Positions 28,744 to 37,427 of a stretch of DNA of 64,000 nt are shown here, one piece after another. Both the position numbers and the translations under genes were made by a program. The notes beneath the pieces were generated by a model, which saw only the letters and a list, made by a program, of their open reading frames with translations, was not told where the DNA came from and did no database searches. This DNA comes from Pseudomonas sp. stari2. GTDB lineage: Bacteria > Pseudomonadota > Gammaproteobacteria > Pseudomonadales > Pseudomonadaceae. Position 1 is the stretch's first letter. The number at the start of each line of letters is the position of its first letter. The stretch lies in assembly GCF_040760005.1 (NCBI RefSeq), contig NZ_CP099760.1, forward strand, positions 6,046,001 to 6,110,000. The letters run 5' to 3'.

Positions 28744-29985
28744 TCACGCCGCGCGGGGATTGAACCCGTGCAGATCAATGGATGTGCGCTGCTGGCCGAT
28801 CAGTTCGCTGAGCAACTGCCCGCTGCCGCAGGCCAGGGTGAATCCGAGCGCGCCGTGGCCGAGGTTGAGCCACAGATTGCGATACGCCGTGGCGCCCAGC
28901 AGCGGAACGCCGGTGGGGGTGGCCGGGCGCATGCCGGCCCACTCAACGGCGGCGTCGTAGTTGCCAGCGTCGGGAAAGGTGTCGCGGGCCTGACGTTTGA
29001 TCAGCGCCAGCCGCTCGGGATCCACCGCCGGGTCGAAACCGACGATGTCGACCATCGCCGCCACCCGCAACTGTTCGCCGATGCGGGCGTAGACAATCTT
29101 GCGGTCGTAGTCGGTGATACTGACGTCCGGTGCCCGGTTTTCACTGCCAATCGGCACGGTCAGGCTGTAGCCCTTCAGCGGATACAGCGGCAGGCGCAGG
29201 CCGGGCAGCGTCAGCGACGGACTGCGATGGCCGGCGGCGATCACCAGTTGTTCGACCGGCAGGGTTTCGTCGCCAAGCTCAATGGCCGTGACGGCGCCGA
29301 GGCTGTGGCGAATGCCGGTGACTGCCTGACCGAGACGAAACTCGCAGCGGCCCGATGCCTGCAATCGCGCCGCCAACTGTTGGCAGAAGCCGTGACAGTC
29401 GCCGACTTCTTCATCCGGCGTGTAAATCGCGCCCACAAACGGCGCATCGGTCAGTGCCGGTTCCAGTAGCGTACATTCGGAGGCGGACAACACCTGCTGT
29501 TGCTGCGGATCGGTCAGGCCTTTGCGTGCATGGTCGAAGCTTGCCGCATTACGGAAGGTCACCAGCTTGCCGTTACGCCGCCAGTTGAAACCGACGAGTC
29601 CATCGTCCTCGCGCCAGCGTTTCAGCGTGCTCTGGCTGAACAGCGCCAGACGCAATAGATGCGCGGCGTTCTCGCGGTTTACCGAAGTGCGGCAGGCGGC
29701 GAGAAACGAGGCCATCCAGCGCCACTGCGTCGGGTCCAGGCGCGGGCGCAGCTTGAGCGGTGAGTCGCCGCGCAGCATCCAGCCGATCGCCTGCAACGGC
29801 ACACCGGCATCGGCCAGCGGCGCAACGTAGCGGTAGGACAACTGGCCGCCGTTGGCGAAACTGGTTTCGCTGCCCAGCGACTGCCGCGACTCGACCACCG
29901 TCACCTCGAAACCGTCGCGCACCAGCGCCCAGGCCGTTGCTAACCCGATCACGCCGCCGCCGATGATACACACACGCTGAGCCAT
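28744..29985 (-). CDS. FAD-dependent D-amino-acid dehydrogenase (DadA-like)
   Basis: 413 residues. The N-terminal FAD-binding motif is CIIGGGVIGLATAWALVRDG, followed by SETSFANGGQLSYRYVAPLA as in DadA (SWANAGQ-type loop), LLEPALTDAPFVGAIYTPDE, a second dinucleotide region (EQLVIAAGHRSP) and the C-terminal MRPATPTGVPLLGAT and LNLGHGALGFTLACGSGQLL. It oxidises D-amino acids (or a related amine) to keto acids, passing electrons to the respiratory chain. It is the first gene of a two-gene unit with the GltI-like binding protein and is divergent from a LysR gene likely to control it. It need not be the catabolic dadA of the alanine pathway. Confidence 0.87.
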   Translation of the reverse strand: MAQRVCIIGGGVIGLATAWALVRDGFEVTVVESRQSLGSETSFANGGQLSYRYVAPLADAGVPLQAIGWMLRGDSPLKLRPRLDPTQWRWMASFLAACRTSVNRENAAHLLRLALFSQSTLKRWREDDGLVGFNWRRNGKLVTFRNAASFDHARKGLTDPQQQQVLSASECTLLEPALTDAPFVGAIYTPDEEVGDCHGFCQQLAARLQASGRCEFRLGQAVTGIRHSLGAVTAIELGDETLPVEQLVIAAGHRSPSLTLPGLRLPLYPLKGYSLTVPIGSENRAPDVSITDYDRKIVYARIGEQLRVAAMVDIVGFDPAVDPERLALIKRQARDTFPDAGNYDAAVEWAGMRPATPTGVPLLGATAYRNLWLNLGHGALGFTLACGSGQLLSELIGQQRTSIDLHGFNPRAA

Positions 29986-30093
29986 GTCCGTCCTTAATCG
30001 TTCTTGAAGACGAGGCCGAGGTTAGGGTGAGGTGACAGGCGCCGAACAATGAATAAAGATGCCAAGCCTATAAACAAAGGTTATGGGATCGTC

Positions 30094-31005
30094 ATGCGCC
30101 TTCGTCATATCGAGATTTTCCAGGCCATTCGCCAGACCGGCTCGGTCAGCGCCGCTGCGCAATTACTGCACGTCTCGCAACCGGCGGTGACCAAGGTGCT
30201 GCAGCACGCCGAGCAGCAGTTGGGCTTTGCGTTGTTTCTGCGGGTGCGCGGTAAATTGCAGGCGACCCCGGAAGCGCTTGAACTGGAGCGCGAAGTCGAC
30301 AAGGTCACGGAAAGCCTGCAAGGCGTGCGGCGTCTGGCCCAGAGCCTGCGTCGCGAACCCGGTCACAGCCTGCGGATCGGCGCGACGCCGGCGCTGGCGC
30401 TGTCGTTGCTGCCGCCGGCGATCCAGCAGTGGACGGCGCGGTTCCCGGACATCGCCTGCGAACTGTCCAGCGCCCACAGCCGCGAGCTGATGCAGAACCT
30501 GCTGATGCGCGAAGTGGACGTGGCCCTGACGTTGCAGTTACCGGACCATCCGGGGCTGAAGGCGCAGGCATTGGCCTCGGGTGTGTTGGTGGCGCTGGCG
30601 CCGAAAGGTTATTGGCCGGAGGAAGACGCTGGTCAGCCGTTGCCGCTGATGGCTCTGGCCGGGGCGCCGCTGATCGGGCTGTCCAGCGCCGATCCGCTGG
30701 CTGCGCGCCTCGACAGTTATCTGGAAGCGGTCGAGCCACCGCCTCAGGTGCGGATTGCCGTGCAGACGTATTCGCTGGCGCGGGCAATGGTTGAATCCGG
30801 GGCCGGGGTGGCGGTGATTGATCCGTTCACCGCGCTCGGTGCCTCATCGGCCACCACCACTATCCGCCCTCTCGCCCCGCCGCTGCCGATCACACTGTAT
30901 GCCGTGACCCGTGCCACCGAGCCACCGCCGCACACCCTGAATGATTTGCTGCAGATATTCAGTCAGCGCGCTGGCGAACAACTCGACCGCCTGACGGGCA
31001 CTTAA
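30094..31005 (+). CDS. LysR-family transcriptional regulator
   Basis: 303 residues from the ATG at 30094, which gives the standard LysR start MRLRHIEIFQAIRQTGSVSA. An in-frame ATG at 30049 would add 15 residues. The winged-helix part continues AAQLLHVSQPAVTKVLQHAE (about 16-65), and the effector-binding domain starts near residue 85 (HSLRIGATPALALSLLPPA). It is divergent from the dadA-like/GltI-like pair across a 108-bp gap and is probably their regulator. The inducer is unknown. Its stop codon overlaps that of the convergent hemolysin III gene by three bases. Confidence 0.92.
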   Translation: MRLRHIEIFQAIRQTGSVSAAAQLLHVSQPAVTKVLQHAEQQLGFALFLRVRGKLQATPEALELEREVDKVTESLQGVRRLAQSLRREPGHSLRIGATPALALSLLPPAIQQWTARFPDIACELSSAHSRELMQNLLMREVDVALTLQLPDHPGLKAQALASGVLVALAPKGYWPEEDAGQPLPLMALAGAPLIGLSSADPLAARLDSYLEAVEPPPQVRIAVQTYSLARAMVESGAGVAVIDPFTALGASSATTTIRPLAPPLPITLYAVTRATEPPPHTLNDLLQIFSQRAGEQLDRLTGT

Positions 31006-31619
31006 AGGACGTAAAACAGAATCGCCACAAAGTGCAGCAGACTCCCGGCGATCACGAACAGATGCCAGATCCCGTGGGCATGCCGCAACCGGTGATCAAG
31101 GGCAAAAAAGATAATCCCCACGGTGTACAACACGCCGCCCGACGCCAGCCAGGCAAACCCCGCCGTCCCCAGTGCCTCGATCAGCGGCTTGACCGCCACC
31201 AGCACGATCCAGCCCATCACCGCGTAGATCACGATCGACAGGATCCGCGCCTCGGAGCGCGGCTTGATCTCTTGCAGGATGCCGATCAGCGCCAGGCCCC
31301 AGACAATTCCGAACAACGTCCAGCCCCATGGCCCGCGCAGGGTCACCAGACAAAACGGTGTGTAACTGCCGGCGATCAGCAGGTAGATCGAAAAGTGATC
31401 GACCTTCTTCATGATCGCTTTCTTGCGCCCGCGCACGCTGTGGTACACGGTGGATGCGCTGTAGAGCACCAGCAAGGTGAAGGCGTAAATCGCCACGCTG
31501 ACGATCTTCCACGGGCTGCCGTCGAGGCTGGCGATCACCAGCATCCAGACGCCCCCGACAAACGCCGCTATCGCCCCGACCAGATGCGTCCAGGCGTTCA
31601 ATTTTTCTCCGTGATACAT
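31002..31619 (-). CDS. Hemolysin III / PAQR-family membrane protein
   Basis: 205 residues with seven predicted membrane helices and the family motifs EKLNAWTHLVGA (helix 1), STVYHSVRGRKKAIMKKVDH (conserved Ser/His/Asp), GSYTPFCLVTLRG, and the C-terminal H-x3-H region DHRLRHAHGIWHLFVIAGSL. These conserved residues resemble the metal site of PAQR receptors and ceramidases. Despite the family name, haemolytic activity is not implied. I start at the ATG at 31619, eight bases after GAGGTG; the GTG at 31628 lies on that site. It is a single gene between two LysR genes. Confidence 0.9.
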   Translation of the reverse strand: MYHGEKLNAWTHLVGAIAAFVGGVWMLVIASLDGSPWKIVSVAIYAFTLLVLYSASTVYHSVRGRKKAIMKKVDHFSIYLLIAGSYTPFCLVTLRGPWGWTLFGIVWGLALIGILQEIKPRSEARILSIVIYAVMGWIVLVAVKPLIEALGTAGFAWLASGGVLYTVGIIFFALDHRLRHAHGIWHLFVIAGSLLHFVAILFYVL

Positions 31620-31760
31620 GTGTCGCACACCTCGATTTCATTACCGCAGCGCGCAAGGCTCGGGCCTTGAGCGTAAAAGCGCAATGTTTCCGTTCAACGC
31701 GGGCCTGCACCTGTCCTGATATTTGGGCACAATCGACCGATACCAAGAAGAGTCCGCGCC

Positions 31761-32678
31761 ATGCTGATCGACGAAGAATTGACCCTGAAGAAACTCGAGG
31801 TGTTCCTCGCCTTCATGCGCACCGGCAACCTCGCCCGCGCCGCCGCCGAGTTGCAGACCAGCAACGTCAGCGTGCACCGCGCAATCCATTCGCTGGAAAG
31901 CGCCCTGCGCTGCCCGTTGTTCAAGCACGAAGGACGCAACCTGACCCCGCTGGAGAGCGCCTATGTACTCGAAGAGCGCGCGCAGAAGCTGATTCAGGAC
32001 GTGGTCGAAAGCGTGCGCCTGACCCGCGAAGCCGCCGGGTTCTCGGCCGAGCGCTTCAAGCTCGGCTCGCTGTATTCGCTGACGGTGAAGACCGTGCCAC
32101 AGCTGATCATGGGCTTGAAGATCCGCCGCAGCGAACTCAACATCGACCTGATCCTCGGTTCGAACATCGACCTGCTCTACAAGCTGAAAAACATGGAAGT
32201 CGACGCGATCCTGGTGTCGCTGGACGACAGCGTCAACGATCCGGACTGCGAGCAGATTCCACTGTTTTCCGACGACATCTTCCTCGCCACCCCCGCCGAT
32301 TCCCGCTTCGCCCAACGCAGCGAAGTGGATCTGGCGGAGGTGCGCGATGAGACCTTCATCACCCTCACCCAAGGCTTCGCCACCCATCAGGACGGGATTC
32401 GGGTGTTCAGGCAGGCAGGGTTCGAGCCGAAGGTGGCGATGCAGGTCAACGACATTTTCACCCTGCTGAGCATGGTCAGCTCGGGGGTGGGTTATGCGTT
32501 GCTGCCGGGAAGGATTGCCGCGGTGTACGAGAACCGGGTGAAACTGATTCCGTTGCAGGAGAAGTACCGATTGCAGCAGCACATTGGCGTGGTGTTCTTG
32601 AAGGCAAAGGAGCGGGATCCGAATCTGTTGGCGTTGCTGGCGGAGTGTCGGATGTATGCGAATCGCCAGACCACCTAA
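31761..32678 (+). CDS. mdcR: LysR-family regulator of malonate utilisation
   Basis: 305 residues. The N-terminal winged helix (LTLKKLEVFLAFMRTGNLAR, then SNVSVHRAIHSLESAL) and the effector domain (SLYSLTVKTVPQLIMGLKIR onwards) are typical LysR. It lies convergent to madM at the end of the mdc cluster, the usual place of mdcR in Pseudomonas. It is expected to activate mdcABCDEGH-madLM in response to malonate. A palindrome with T-N11-A symmetry upstream of mdcA (40049-40067) is a plausible binding site. The gene symbol rests on context and sequence resemblance. Confidence 0.88.
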   Translation: MLIDEELTLKKLEVFLAFMRTGNLARAAAELQTSNVSVHRAIHSLESALRCPLFKHEGRNLTPLESAYVLEERAQKLIQDVVESVRLTREAAGFSAERFKLGSLYSLTVKTVPQLIMGLKIRRSELNIDLILGSNIDLLYKLKNMEVDAILVSLDDSVNDPDCEQIPLFSDDIFLATPADSRFAQRSEVDLAEVRDETFITLTQGFATHQDGIRVFRQAGFEPKVAMQVNDIFTLLSMVSSGVGYALLPGRIAAVYENRVKLIPLQEKYRLQQHIGVVFLKAKERDPNLLALLAECRMYANRQTT

Positions 32679-32679
32679 C

Positions 32680-32710
32680 GATCATTCCCACGCTCTGCGT
32701 GGGAATGATC
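32680..32710. repeat. REP-type perfect inverted repeat, probable bidirectional terminator
   Basis: GATCATTCCCACGC and GCGTGGGAATGATC are perfect 14-bp arms with a TCT loop. It starts two bases after the mdcR stop codon and sits between the convergent mdcR and madM. The same family recurs at 60976-61000. Confidence 0.85.
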
Positions 32711-32723
32711 AGTTATGTTGAGG

Positions 32724-33488
32724 TCAGCCAACAATTCCGCGAACGATGAAGAACAGCAGCGAAGGCCCAAGCAAGCACCCAAGCCCGGTGTGAAACGTAG
32801 CCGTCAACGCCCCATAAGGCACCAACCGCCGATCCGTCGCCGCCAACCCAGCCGTCACACCACTCACGGTCCCGGCCAACCCGCCAAACACCATCGCCGA
32901 GCGTGGATTGTCGAGGCCCATCCAGCGCGCCGCCACCGGGGTGCCGACCATCACCAGAATCGCCTTGATCAAACCGGTGGCAATCGACAGCGCCATCACA
33001 TCCGAGGTCGCGCCAATCGCTGCGCCAGTCACAGGCCCGACGATGTAGGTCACCGCACCCGCGCCGATGGTGGTCATGCTCACCGCATCGCGATAACCGA
33101 AGGCCCAGGCCATGCACGCACCGACAATGAACGGCAGGATCGTGCCCAGCAGCAACGCGATCACACCAATCAACCCGGCCTTCTTCGCCTCGGTCGCCTG
33201 CACCTCGAAAGCGGTGGCAACAATGGCGAAATCCCGCAGCATCGCGCCGCCCATCAGGCCGATACCGGAGAACAGCGACAGGTCCGCCAGGCCTTTCTGT
33301 CCGCCGGTCATGGTGCCGCCGACCCAGGCCAGCACCAGGCCAATGACGATGGCAATCGCCGAGCCGTGAATCCGTCCGAACGTCAGGCGTTTGGAGAGAA
33401 TCACCGAGACCCACATGATCACGCCGACGAAGGCGAACGCAGTGATCAGACCATTGTGTTCCAGACCTTTTTCAATGAGATCCCACAT
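32724..33488 (-). CDS. madM: Malonate transporter subunit MadM
   Basis: 254 residues, highly hydrophobic with about eight membrane helices, matching MadM of the MadL/MadM malonate:sodium (or proton) symporter. It starts MWDLIEKGLEHNGLITAFAF and contains KRLTFGRIHGSAIAI, GGQKGLADLSLFSGIGLMGG and AYRDAV-like GYRDAVSMTTIGAGAVTYIV. Together with MadL it imports malonate for the decarboxylase encoded upstream. Its ATG is one base after the madL stop codon, indicating translational coupling. It is the last gene of the mdc operon. Confidence 0.93.
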   Translation of the reverse strand: MWDLIEKGLEHNGLITAFAFVGVIMWVSVILSKRLTFGRIHGSAIAIVIGLVLAWVGGTMTGGQKGLADLSLFSGIGLMGGAMLRDFAIVATAFEVQATEAKKAGLIGVIALLLGTILPFIVGACMAWAFGYRDAVSMTTIGAGAVTYIVGPVTGAAIGATSDVMALSIATGLIKAILVMVGTPVAARWMGLDNPRSAMVFGGLAGTVSGVTAGLAATDRRLVPYGALTATFHTGLGCLLGPSLLFFIVRGIVG

Positions 33489-33489
33489 A

Positions 33490-33906
33490 TCAGCGACCTC
33501 CTACCGGTGTGCCGGCCGGGGAGATTTCCGCCGGTTCATCGGGCAAGGGTTCACCCTTGTGGGTGCGGCTGATCAGGGCAATGGTGCAACCACAGACCAC
33601 CACCGAACCGATTGCCGCCAGCACCGCCACCGGGCCGCCGTGCAGCGCGGTGACGACGTTCTGTTGCGCGGCCATCGCCACCACCACCGGAATGTACATG
33701 GCGCCCCAGAAGCCGACGCCCATCTCGCAGTCCTTGGTCATGCCGCCGCGTTTTTGCATCCACAGCCGCGCGCAGATCAACAGGATCATGGCGATGCCGA
33801 CCCCGCCGACGTTGGATTTGACCCCCAGCAACACGCCGAGCAGGTCACCCATGATCACCCCTGCCAGCGTACAGATCGCCAGCAGCGCCACACCGTAAAT
33901 AATCAT
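33490..33906 (-). CDS. madL: Malonate transporter subunit MadL
   Basis: 138 residues with about four membrane helices (MIIYGVALLAICTLAGVIMG first, then a pair around GGVGIAMILLICARLWMQ and FWGAMYIPVVVAMAAQQNVV). The short hydrophobic partner of MadM in the two-component malonate uptake system. I chose the ATG at 33906 with GAGGA seven bases upstream; the open frame extends to 34092 but overlaps mdcH. It is separated from mdcH by 64 bp, the largest gap within the operon, so an internal start of transcription is possible but not evident. Confidence 0.92.
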   Translation of the reverse strand: MIIYGVALLAICTLAGVIMGDLLGVLLGVKSNVGGVGIAMILLICARLWMQKRGGMTKDCEMGVGFWGAMYIPVVVAMAAQQNVVTALHGGPVAVLAAIGSVVVCGCTIALISRTHKGEPLPDEPAEISPAGTPVGGR

Positions 33907-33970
33907 TGTTGTAGTCCTCAAAGTGCATCGTCGAATGTTGTTTTTGTTGTTCGAAGCCTGAGTCGGTGAT

Positions 33971-34891
33971 TTAGGGTCGTCGGCCCTCCTCCTCTCGCAA
34001 CAGCGCCTGCAAGGTGTCGAGCCGGGCACTGTCGAAGGCAGTGACAGTCCCCTGTTCGAACACCCGGCGCGCCAGCCCGGTAAGCACCGCACCGGGCGGC
34101 AGTTCGATCTGTAGTCGCACGCCGCGCTCGTAGGCGCTTTGCACGGTGCCGCGCCAGTCCACCACGCGGCACATGTTGAAGGCGAGATCGTCGCGCAGCG
34201 CGCAGGCGTTGGTCACAGACCTTGCGCGACTGCCGCTCAGGTAAGCGATGTTCGGTGTTTTCAGTTCAACTCTGGCGAACGCTTCGGCGAGTGTTTGCGC
34301 AGGCTCATCCAGCAATGGGCAGTGCGACGGCACGCTGACCGCCAGACGTTTTGCCAGCCCGGCGCCACGACTGCGCGCCAGCTCGGCGACCGCTTGCATC
34401 GCCTTGTCGCTGCCGGCAATCACCACCTGGTTATCGGCGTTGATGTTGGCCAGGTAAACCGGCGTTTCTGCGCCGTGCACCTGCGCCAGCAAATCTTCGA
34501 CTGTGGATAATTGCAGACCGATGATCGCGGTCATGCCGAAGCCCTGTGGATAAGCCTGCTGCATCAACTCGCCGCGCAGGCTGACCAGATGCAACGCATC
34601 GCTGAAGCTCAACGCGCCGGCGACTACCGCTGCCGGGTAGGCACCGATGGACAGGCCGGCGACGTAGTCTGCGGTGAGTCCGTCCTGCAATAACTGCCGC
34701 GACGCTGCGACTCCGGCGATCAGCAGGCAGAGCTGAACCGCCCGGGTGCTGTGCAACGCTTCGATCGAATCCAGCCGCAAGACATCCTCACCGAGGTTAT
34801 CGCTGGCCTCGATCAGCGTTTCCCGAGCCAAACGCTGGAGCATGCCGGGTTGCTGTGCGCCCTGGCCGGGAAACACCAGCAGACTGCTCAC
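33971..34891 (-). CDS. mdcH: Malonate decarboxylase epsilon subunit (malonyl-CoA acyltransferase, MdcH)
   Basis: Loads malonate onto the decarboxylase's acyl carrier subunit MdcC. 306 residues with the acyltransferase motifs LLVFPGQGAQQPGMLQRL at the N-terminus, the nucleophile elbow VAGLSIGAYPAAVVAG (GLSIG) and SVPSHCPLLDEP with the catalytic histidine. It starts with GTG at 34891, which shares bases with the mdcG stop (GTGA overlap). The open frame extends upstream to 34981, but those residues are mdcG read in another frame. Confidence 0.94.
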   Translation of the reverse strand: MSSLLVFPGQGAQQPGMLQRLARETLIEASDNLGEDVLRLDSIEALHSTRAVQLCLLIAGVAASRQLLQDGLTADYVAGLSIGAYPAAVVAGALSFSDALHLVSLRGELMQQAYPQGFGMTAIIGLQLSTVEDLLAQVHGAETPVYLANINADNQVVIAGSDKAMQAVAELARSRGAGLAKRLAVSVPSHCPLLDEPAQTLAEAFARVELKTPNIAYLSGSRARSVTNACALRDDLAFNMCRVVDWRGTVQSAYERGVRLQIELPPGAVLTGLARRVFEQGTVTAFDSARLDTLQALLREEEGRRP

Positions 34892-35505
34892 GCTGCCTGC
34901 TCCTGCGGGTTCCACGGATCTGAAACGAGGCAGGCCTGATGGGTATTTTTCAGCAACACTCGCGCCGAAGTACTGGCCCATTCGCGCAGAGCCACCGCAC
35001 CAAACGGCGTCTGCAATTGCATGTCGACCCGGCAGATCGCCTGATCGAAAACCGCGACCAGTTTGCGCGCCTGATTACGGGTGATGAGTTGCGGTGTACG
35101 CAGGATCAAGTCGAGATCGCTGCGTTCGTGCATCGCCGCACATCCACTCGCCAATTCGAATCCGACACTGCCGCTGACACCCCAGACCCAACCGCAATCA
35201 TCGAGCACCGGCCGCAGTTGCCGGAGCGCGTGCATGACCGGCAGATCACGCCCACTCTCGACATGACAAAGCGCTTCAGGGCTGACCCGACAGGCAATCG
35301 AATCAATCGCCATGAACGCCGCCAAGCGCTGCTCGCGCAGCACACCGCGCACGCCAACCGCGACCAGACCTTCAGCGCTCACGGCCCGCCGCACCACCAC
35401 CGGTTGCCCGACAGCCAGCGAATCAATCGCCCACTGCGGCGCATCCGCCGGCAACTGCTCAGGCGTCATGCCCCACAGCAAGTCGTGGGCGAGAAAGCTG
35501 TTCAC
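34888..35505 (-). CDS. mdcG: Phosphoribosyl-dephospho-CoA transferase MdcG
   Basis: Attaches the 2'-(5''-triphosphoribosyl)-3'-dephospho-CoA prosthetic group to apo-MdcC. 205 residues with a nucleotidyltransferase-like motif VSGSVGFELASG followed by HERSDLDLIL (the paired Asp motif). The start is GTG. Two adjacent GTG codons exist (35508 and 35505); I prefer 35505 because the GAGGG Shine-Dalgarno is seven bases away and it gives the same GTGA overlap with the mdcE stop as seen at mdcG-mdcH. Confidence 0.92.
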   Translation of the reverse strand: MNSFLAHDLLWGMTPEQLPADAPQWAIDSLAVGQPVVVRRAVSAEGLVAVGVRGVLREQRLAAFMAIDSIACRVSPEALCHVESGRDLPVMHALRQLRPVLDDCGWVWGVSGSVGFELASGCAAMHERSDLDLILRTPQLITRNQARKLVAVFDQAICRVDMQLQTPFGAVALREWASTSARVLLKNTHQACLVSDPWNPQEQAA

Positions 35506-36287
35506 CACTGCGCCCTCAGCAACTCGCGCACCCGACTGGACGCCGCACGATTGGTCGCGCCAAGGCGACCGCTCAGATCACTGCCGGTGACATCGCCGAT
35601 GGCCTGGGTCAGGCACTCGGTCACCCGCGCCAGATCCTCCGCTGTCGGCTGATCGATCTGCTGCACCGACAGGGTTTCCCAGAGCAATCCGAGGCTGGCG
35701 TAGCTGTCGATGTCATAAGCCATCGGCGGCACGCTGGACGCCAGGGCTTCCAGCTCTTCGACGCTGCGCAGGGTCACCCGCGCCGCCGACGCCTTGCCCA
35801 TCGCATGCACCATCACCCCCGGATCACGCAGGGCGATCAAGCGGTTGGCCTGATAACCGTGGGCCAGAAATGCCCCGGACATGGCCTTGCCCACCAGCAG
35901 CGCAATCACCGGATGCCCGGCCAGGCGAGCGCGGGCGTAGGCGTCCGCCGCACCGGCCAGCGCCTGATGAATGCCGAGGGCTTCTTCGCGGCGACCATAG
36001 GCCTGGCTCGGCACATCGACGATGGCGATCAATGGGCGCTTTTGTGTTTTGTCACGGTCGGCGGTGATCGCATCATCCACAGCCTTGGCCAGGCCCCAGC
36101 CTTCGAGCAATCCGACTTCACCGTTGCGAGCCCGAGGGAAACGGTTTTGCGGATCGGCGACCACGGCGATAAAACGCCCGAGTGCCCCGTCGGCGACCTT
36201 CAGCGATGGCGGCAAACCTTCAACGGCATTCGCGCCAGCGCTCAAGGCGTTGAACCAGTTCAAACCGCGCACGGAATAACCGCTCAT
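35502..36287 (-). CDS. mdcE: Malonate decarboxylase gamma subunit (MdcE)
   Basis: 261 residues of the carboxyltransferase/crotonase-like fold. With MdcD it decarboxylates malonyl-S-MdcC to acetyl-S-MdcC. Seen: LNWFNALSAGANAVEGLPPS at the start, VPSQAYGRREEALGIHQALA, and VIALLVGKAMSGAFLAHGYQ (oxyanion-hole glycine region). The ATG at 36287 overlaps the mdcD stop codon (ATGA). Acts in the cytoplasm as part of the decarboxylase complex. Confidence 0.94.
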   Translation of the reverse strand: MSGYSVRGLNWFNALSAGANAVEGLPPSLKVADGALGRFIAVVADPQNRFPRARNGEVGLLEGWGLAKAVDDAITADRDKTQKRPLIAIVDVPSQAYGRREEALGIHQALAGAADAYARARLAGHPVIALLVGKAMSGAFLAHGYQANRLIALRDPGVMVHAMGKASAARVTLRSVEELEALASSVPPMAYDIDSYASLGLLWETLSVQQIDQPTAEDLARVTECLTQAIGDVTGSDLSGRLGATNRAASSRVRELLRAQW

Positions 36288-37135
36288 GAGCGCTCTCCTT
36301 GATACAGATCGCGAACCACCGAAGGCTCGATTTGCTTGTCAGTGTCCAGGCTCGTCAGGCGTTGCAGGAACCACTCGGCACGCTGGCTGCGCGGTTGTTT
36401 CGGCAAGCCCAGTTGCAGCAACTCGCCGACCTGTTGACGAATCTGCACCACGTCATCGGCGACATAACGGTCCACCAGACCACTGGCAAACCGTTGCTCG
36501 CCACCGGTCAGGCTCCAGATGAAGGGCCGGTCGCGGGAGTCGTATTCCTCGATCCCGGCTTCCTGCTCGATCACCTGTGGGCCGTTCAGGCCGAGGCGTG
36601 CTTCCTGGGTCACCAGCAAATAGCTGCACAGGGCGGCGGCAATCGACATCCCGCCAAAACAACCGACGCTGCCGGCCACCACGCCGACCACCGGTTGGTA
36701 CTGCTGTAGATCGACAATCGCCGCGTGGATGTCGGCAATCGCCGCCAGTCCGAGGTTGGCTTCCTGCAAGCGCACGCCGCCGGTTTCCAGCAGCAGGATG
36801 GCGCGGGTCGGGATGCCTTTGCGGTTGTCTTCAGCCGCCAGTTCCAGTGTGCCGGCTATTTTGGCGCCACCGACTTCACCAAGACTGCCGCCCTGAAACG
36901 CGCCTTCAATCGCCGCGATCACCACCGGCAAACCGTCGAGGCTGCCCTTGGCGATCACCACTCCATCATCGGCCTGCGGCACCACGCCCTGACGTTCGAG
37001 CCATGGCGACATGACGCGTTGGAACGGATCGAGCAGTTCGCGGAAGGTGCCGGCGTCGAGCAAGGCTTTTGCCCGCTGCCGAGCACCAAGTTCGACGAAC
37101 GAATGTTTGTGCAGAAGCGCTGAGGTATCAGTCAT
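36284..37135 (-). CDS. mdcD: Malonate decarboxylase beta subunit (MdcD)
   Basis: 283 residues, related to the carboxyltransferase subunits of biotin carboxylases. Visible: SFVELGARQRAKALLDAGTF, GAFQGGSLGEVGGAKIAGTL, AILLLETGGVRLQEANLGL and VVGVVAGSVGCFGGMSIAAA, the acyl-binding glycine-rich turns. Pairs with MdcE. I start at the ATG at 37135 (MTDTSALLHKHSF), which overlaps the last eight bases of mdcC. The frame is open to 37300 upstream, but that is mdcC sequence in another frame. Confidence 0.94.
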   Translation of the reverse strand: MTDTSALLHKHSFVELGARQRAKALLDAGTFRELLDPFQRVMSPWLERQGVVPQADDGVVIAKGSLDGLPVVIAAIEGAFQGGSLGEVGGAKIAGTLELAAEDNRKGIPTRAILLLETGGVRLQEANLGLAAIADIHAAIVDLQQYQPVVGVVAGSVGCFGGMSIAAALCSYLLVTQEARLGLNGPQVIEQEAGIEEYDSRDRPFIWSLTGGEQRFASGLVDRYVADDVVQIRQQVGELLQLGLPKQPRSQRAEWFLQRLTSLDTDKQIEPSVVRDLYQGERS

Positions 37136-37427
37136 GGCCGATCTCCTCGAAGCCTTGTTCCAGACGCAGGCGCACCACGCCCGGGGTCGCGCCGAAATCG
37201 TGGATATCGATGGCCATCGCCGGCGGTGTGGTGCCGTCGAACATCCGCGCAAACAGATGTTGCCAGCGCTGCTGCGCACCGTTGACCGAGGTCTGCACAT
37301 TGATAGTCAGCTTGCCGGCCAGGCCCGGTTCGATCAGCACTTCCAGATCGCCCGAGCCGACACAACCGACCAGCGCCCGACCGCGTGGCGGCTGCCCGGC
37401 GGGGAATTCAAAGGATAAGGTTTCCAT
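37128..37427 (-). CDS. mdcC: Malonate decarboxylase acyl carrier subunit (delta, MdcC)
   Basis: 99 residues, the standard length of MdcC. The conserved serine that carries the dephospho-CoA-type prosthetic group is in VGCVGSGDLEVLIEP (about residue 27). The protein swings the malonyl/acetyl thioester between MdcA, MdcDE and MdcH. The ATG at 37427 shares its last base with the mdcB stop (TGATG), and its own end overlaps mdcD by eight bases, so translation of the operon is tightly coupled. Confidence 0.95.
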   Translation of the reverse strand: METLSFEFPAGQPPRGRALVGCVGSGDLEVLIEPGLAGKLTINVQTSVNGAQQRWQHLFARMFDGTTPPAMAIDIHDFGATPGVVRLRLEQGFEEIGHD

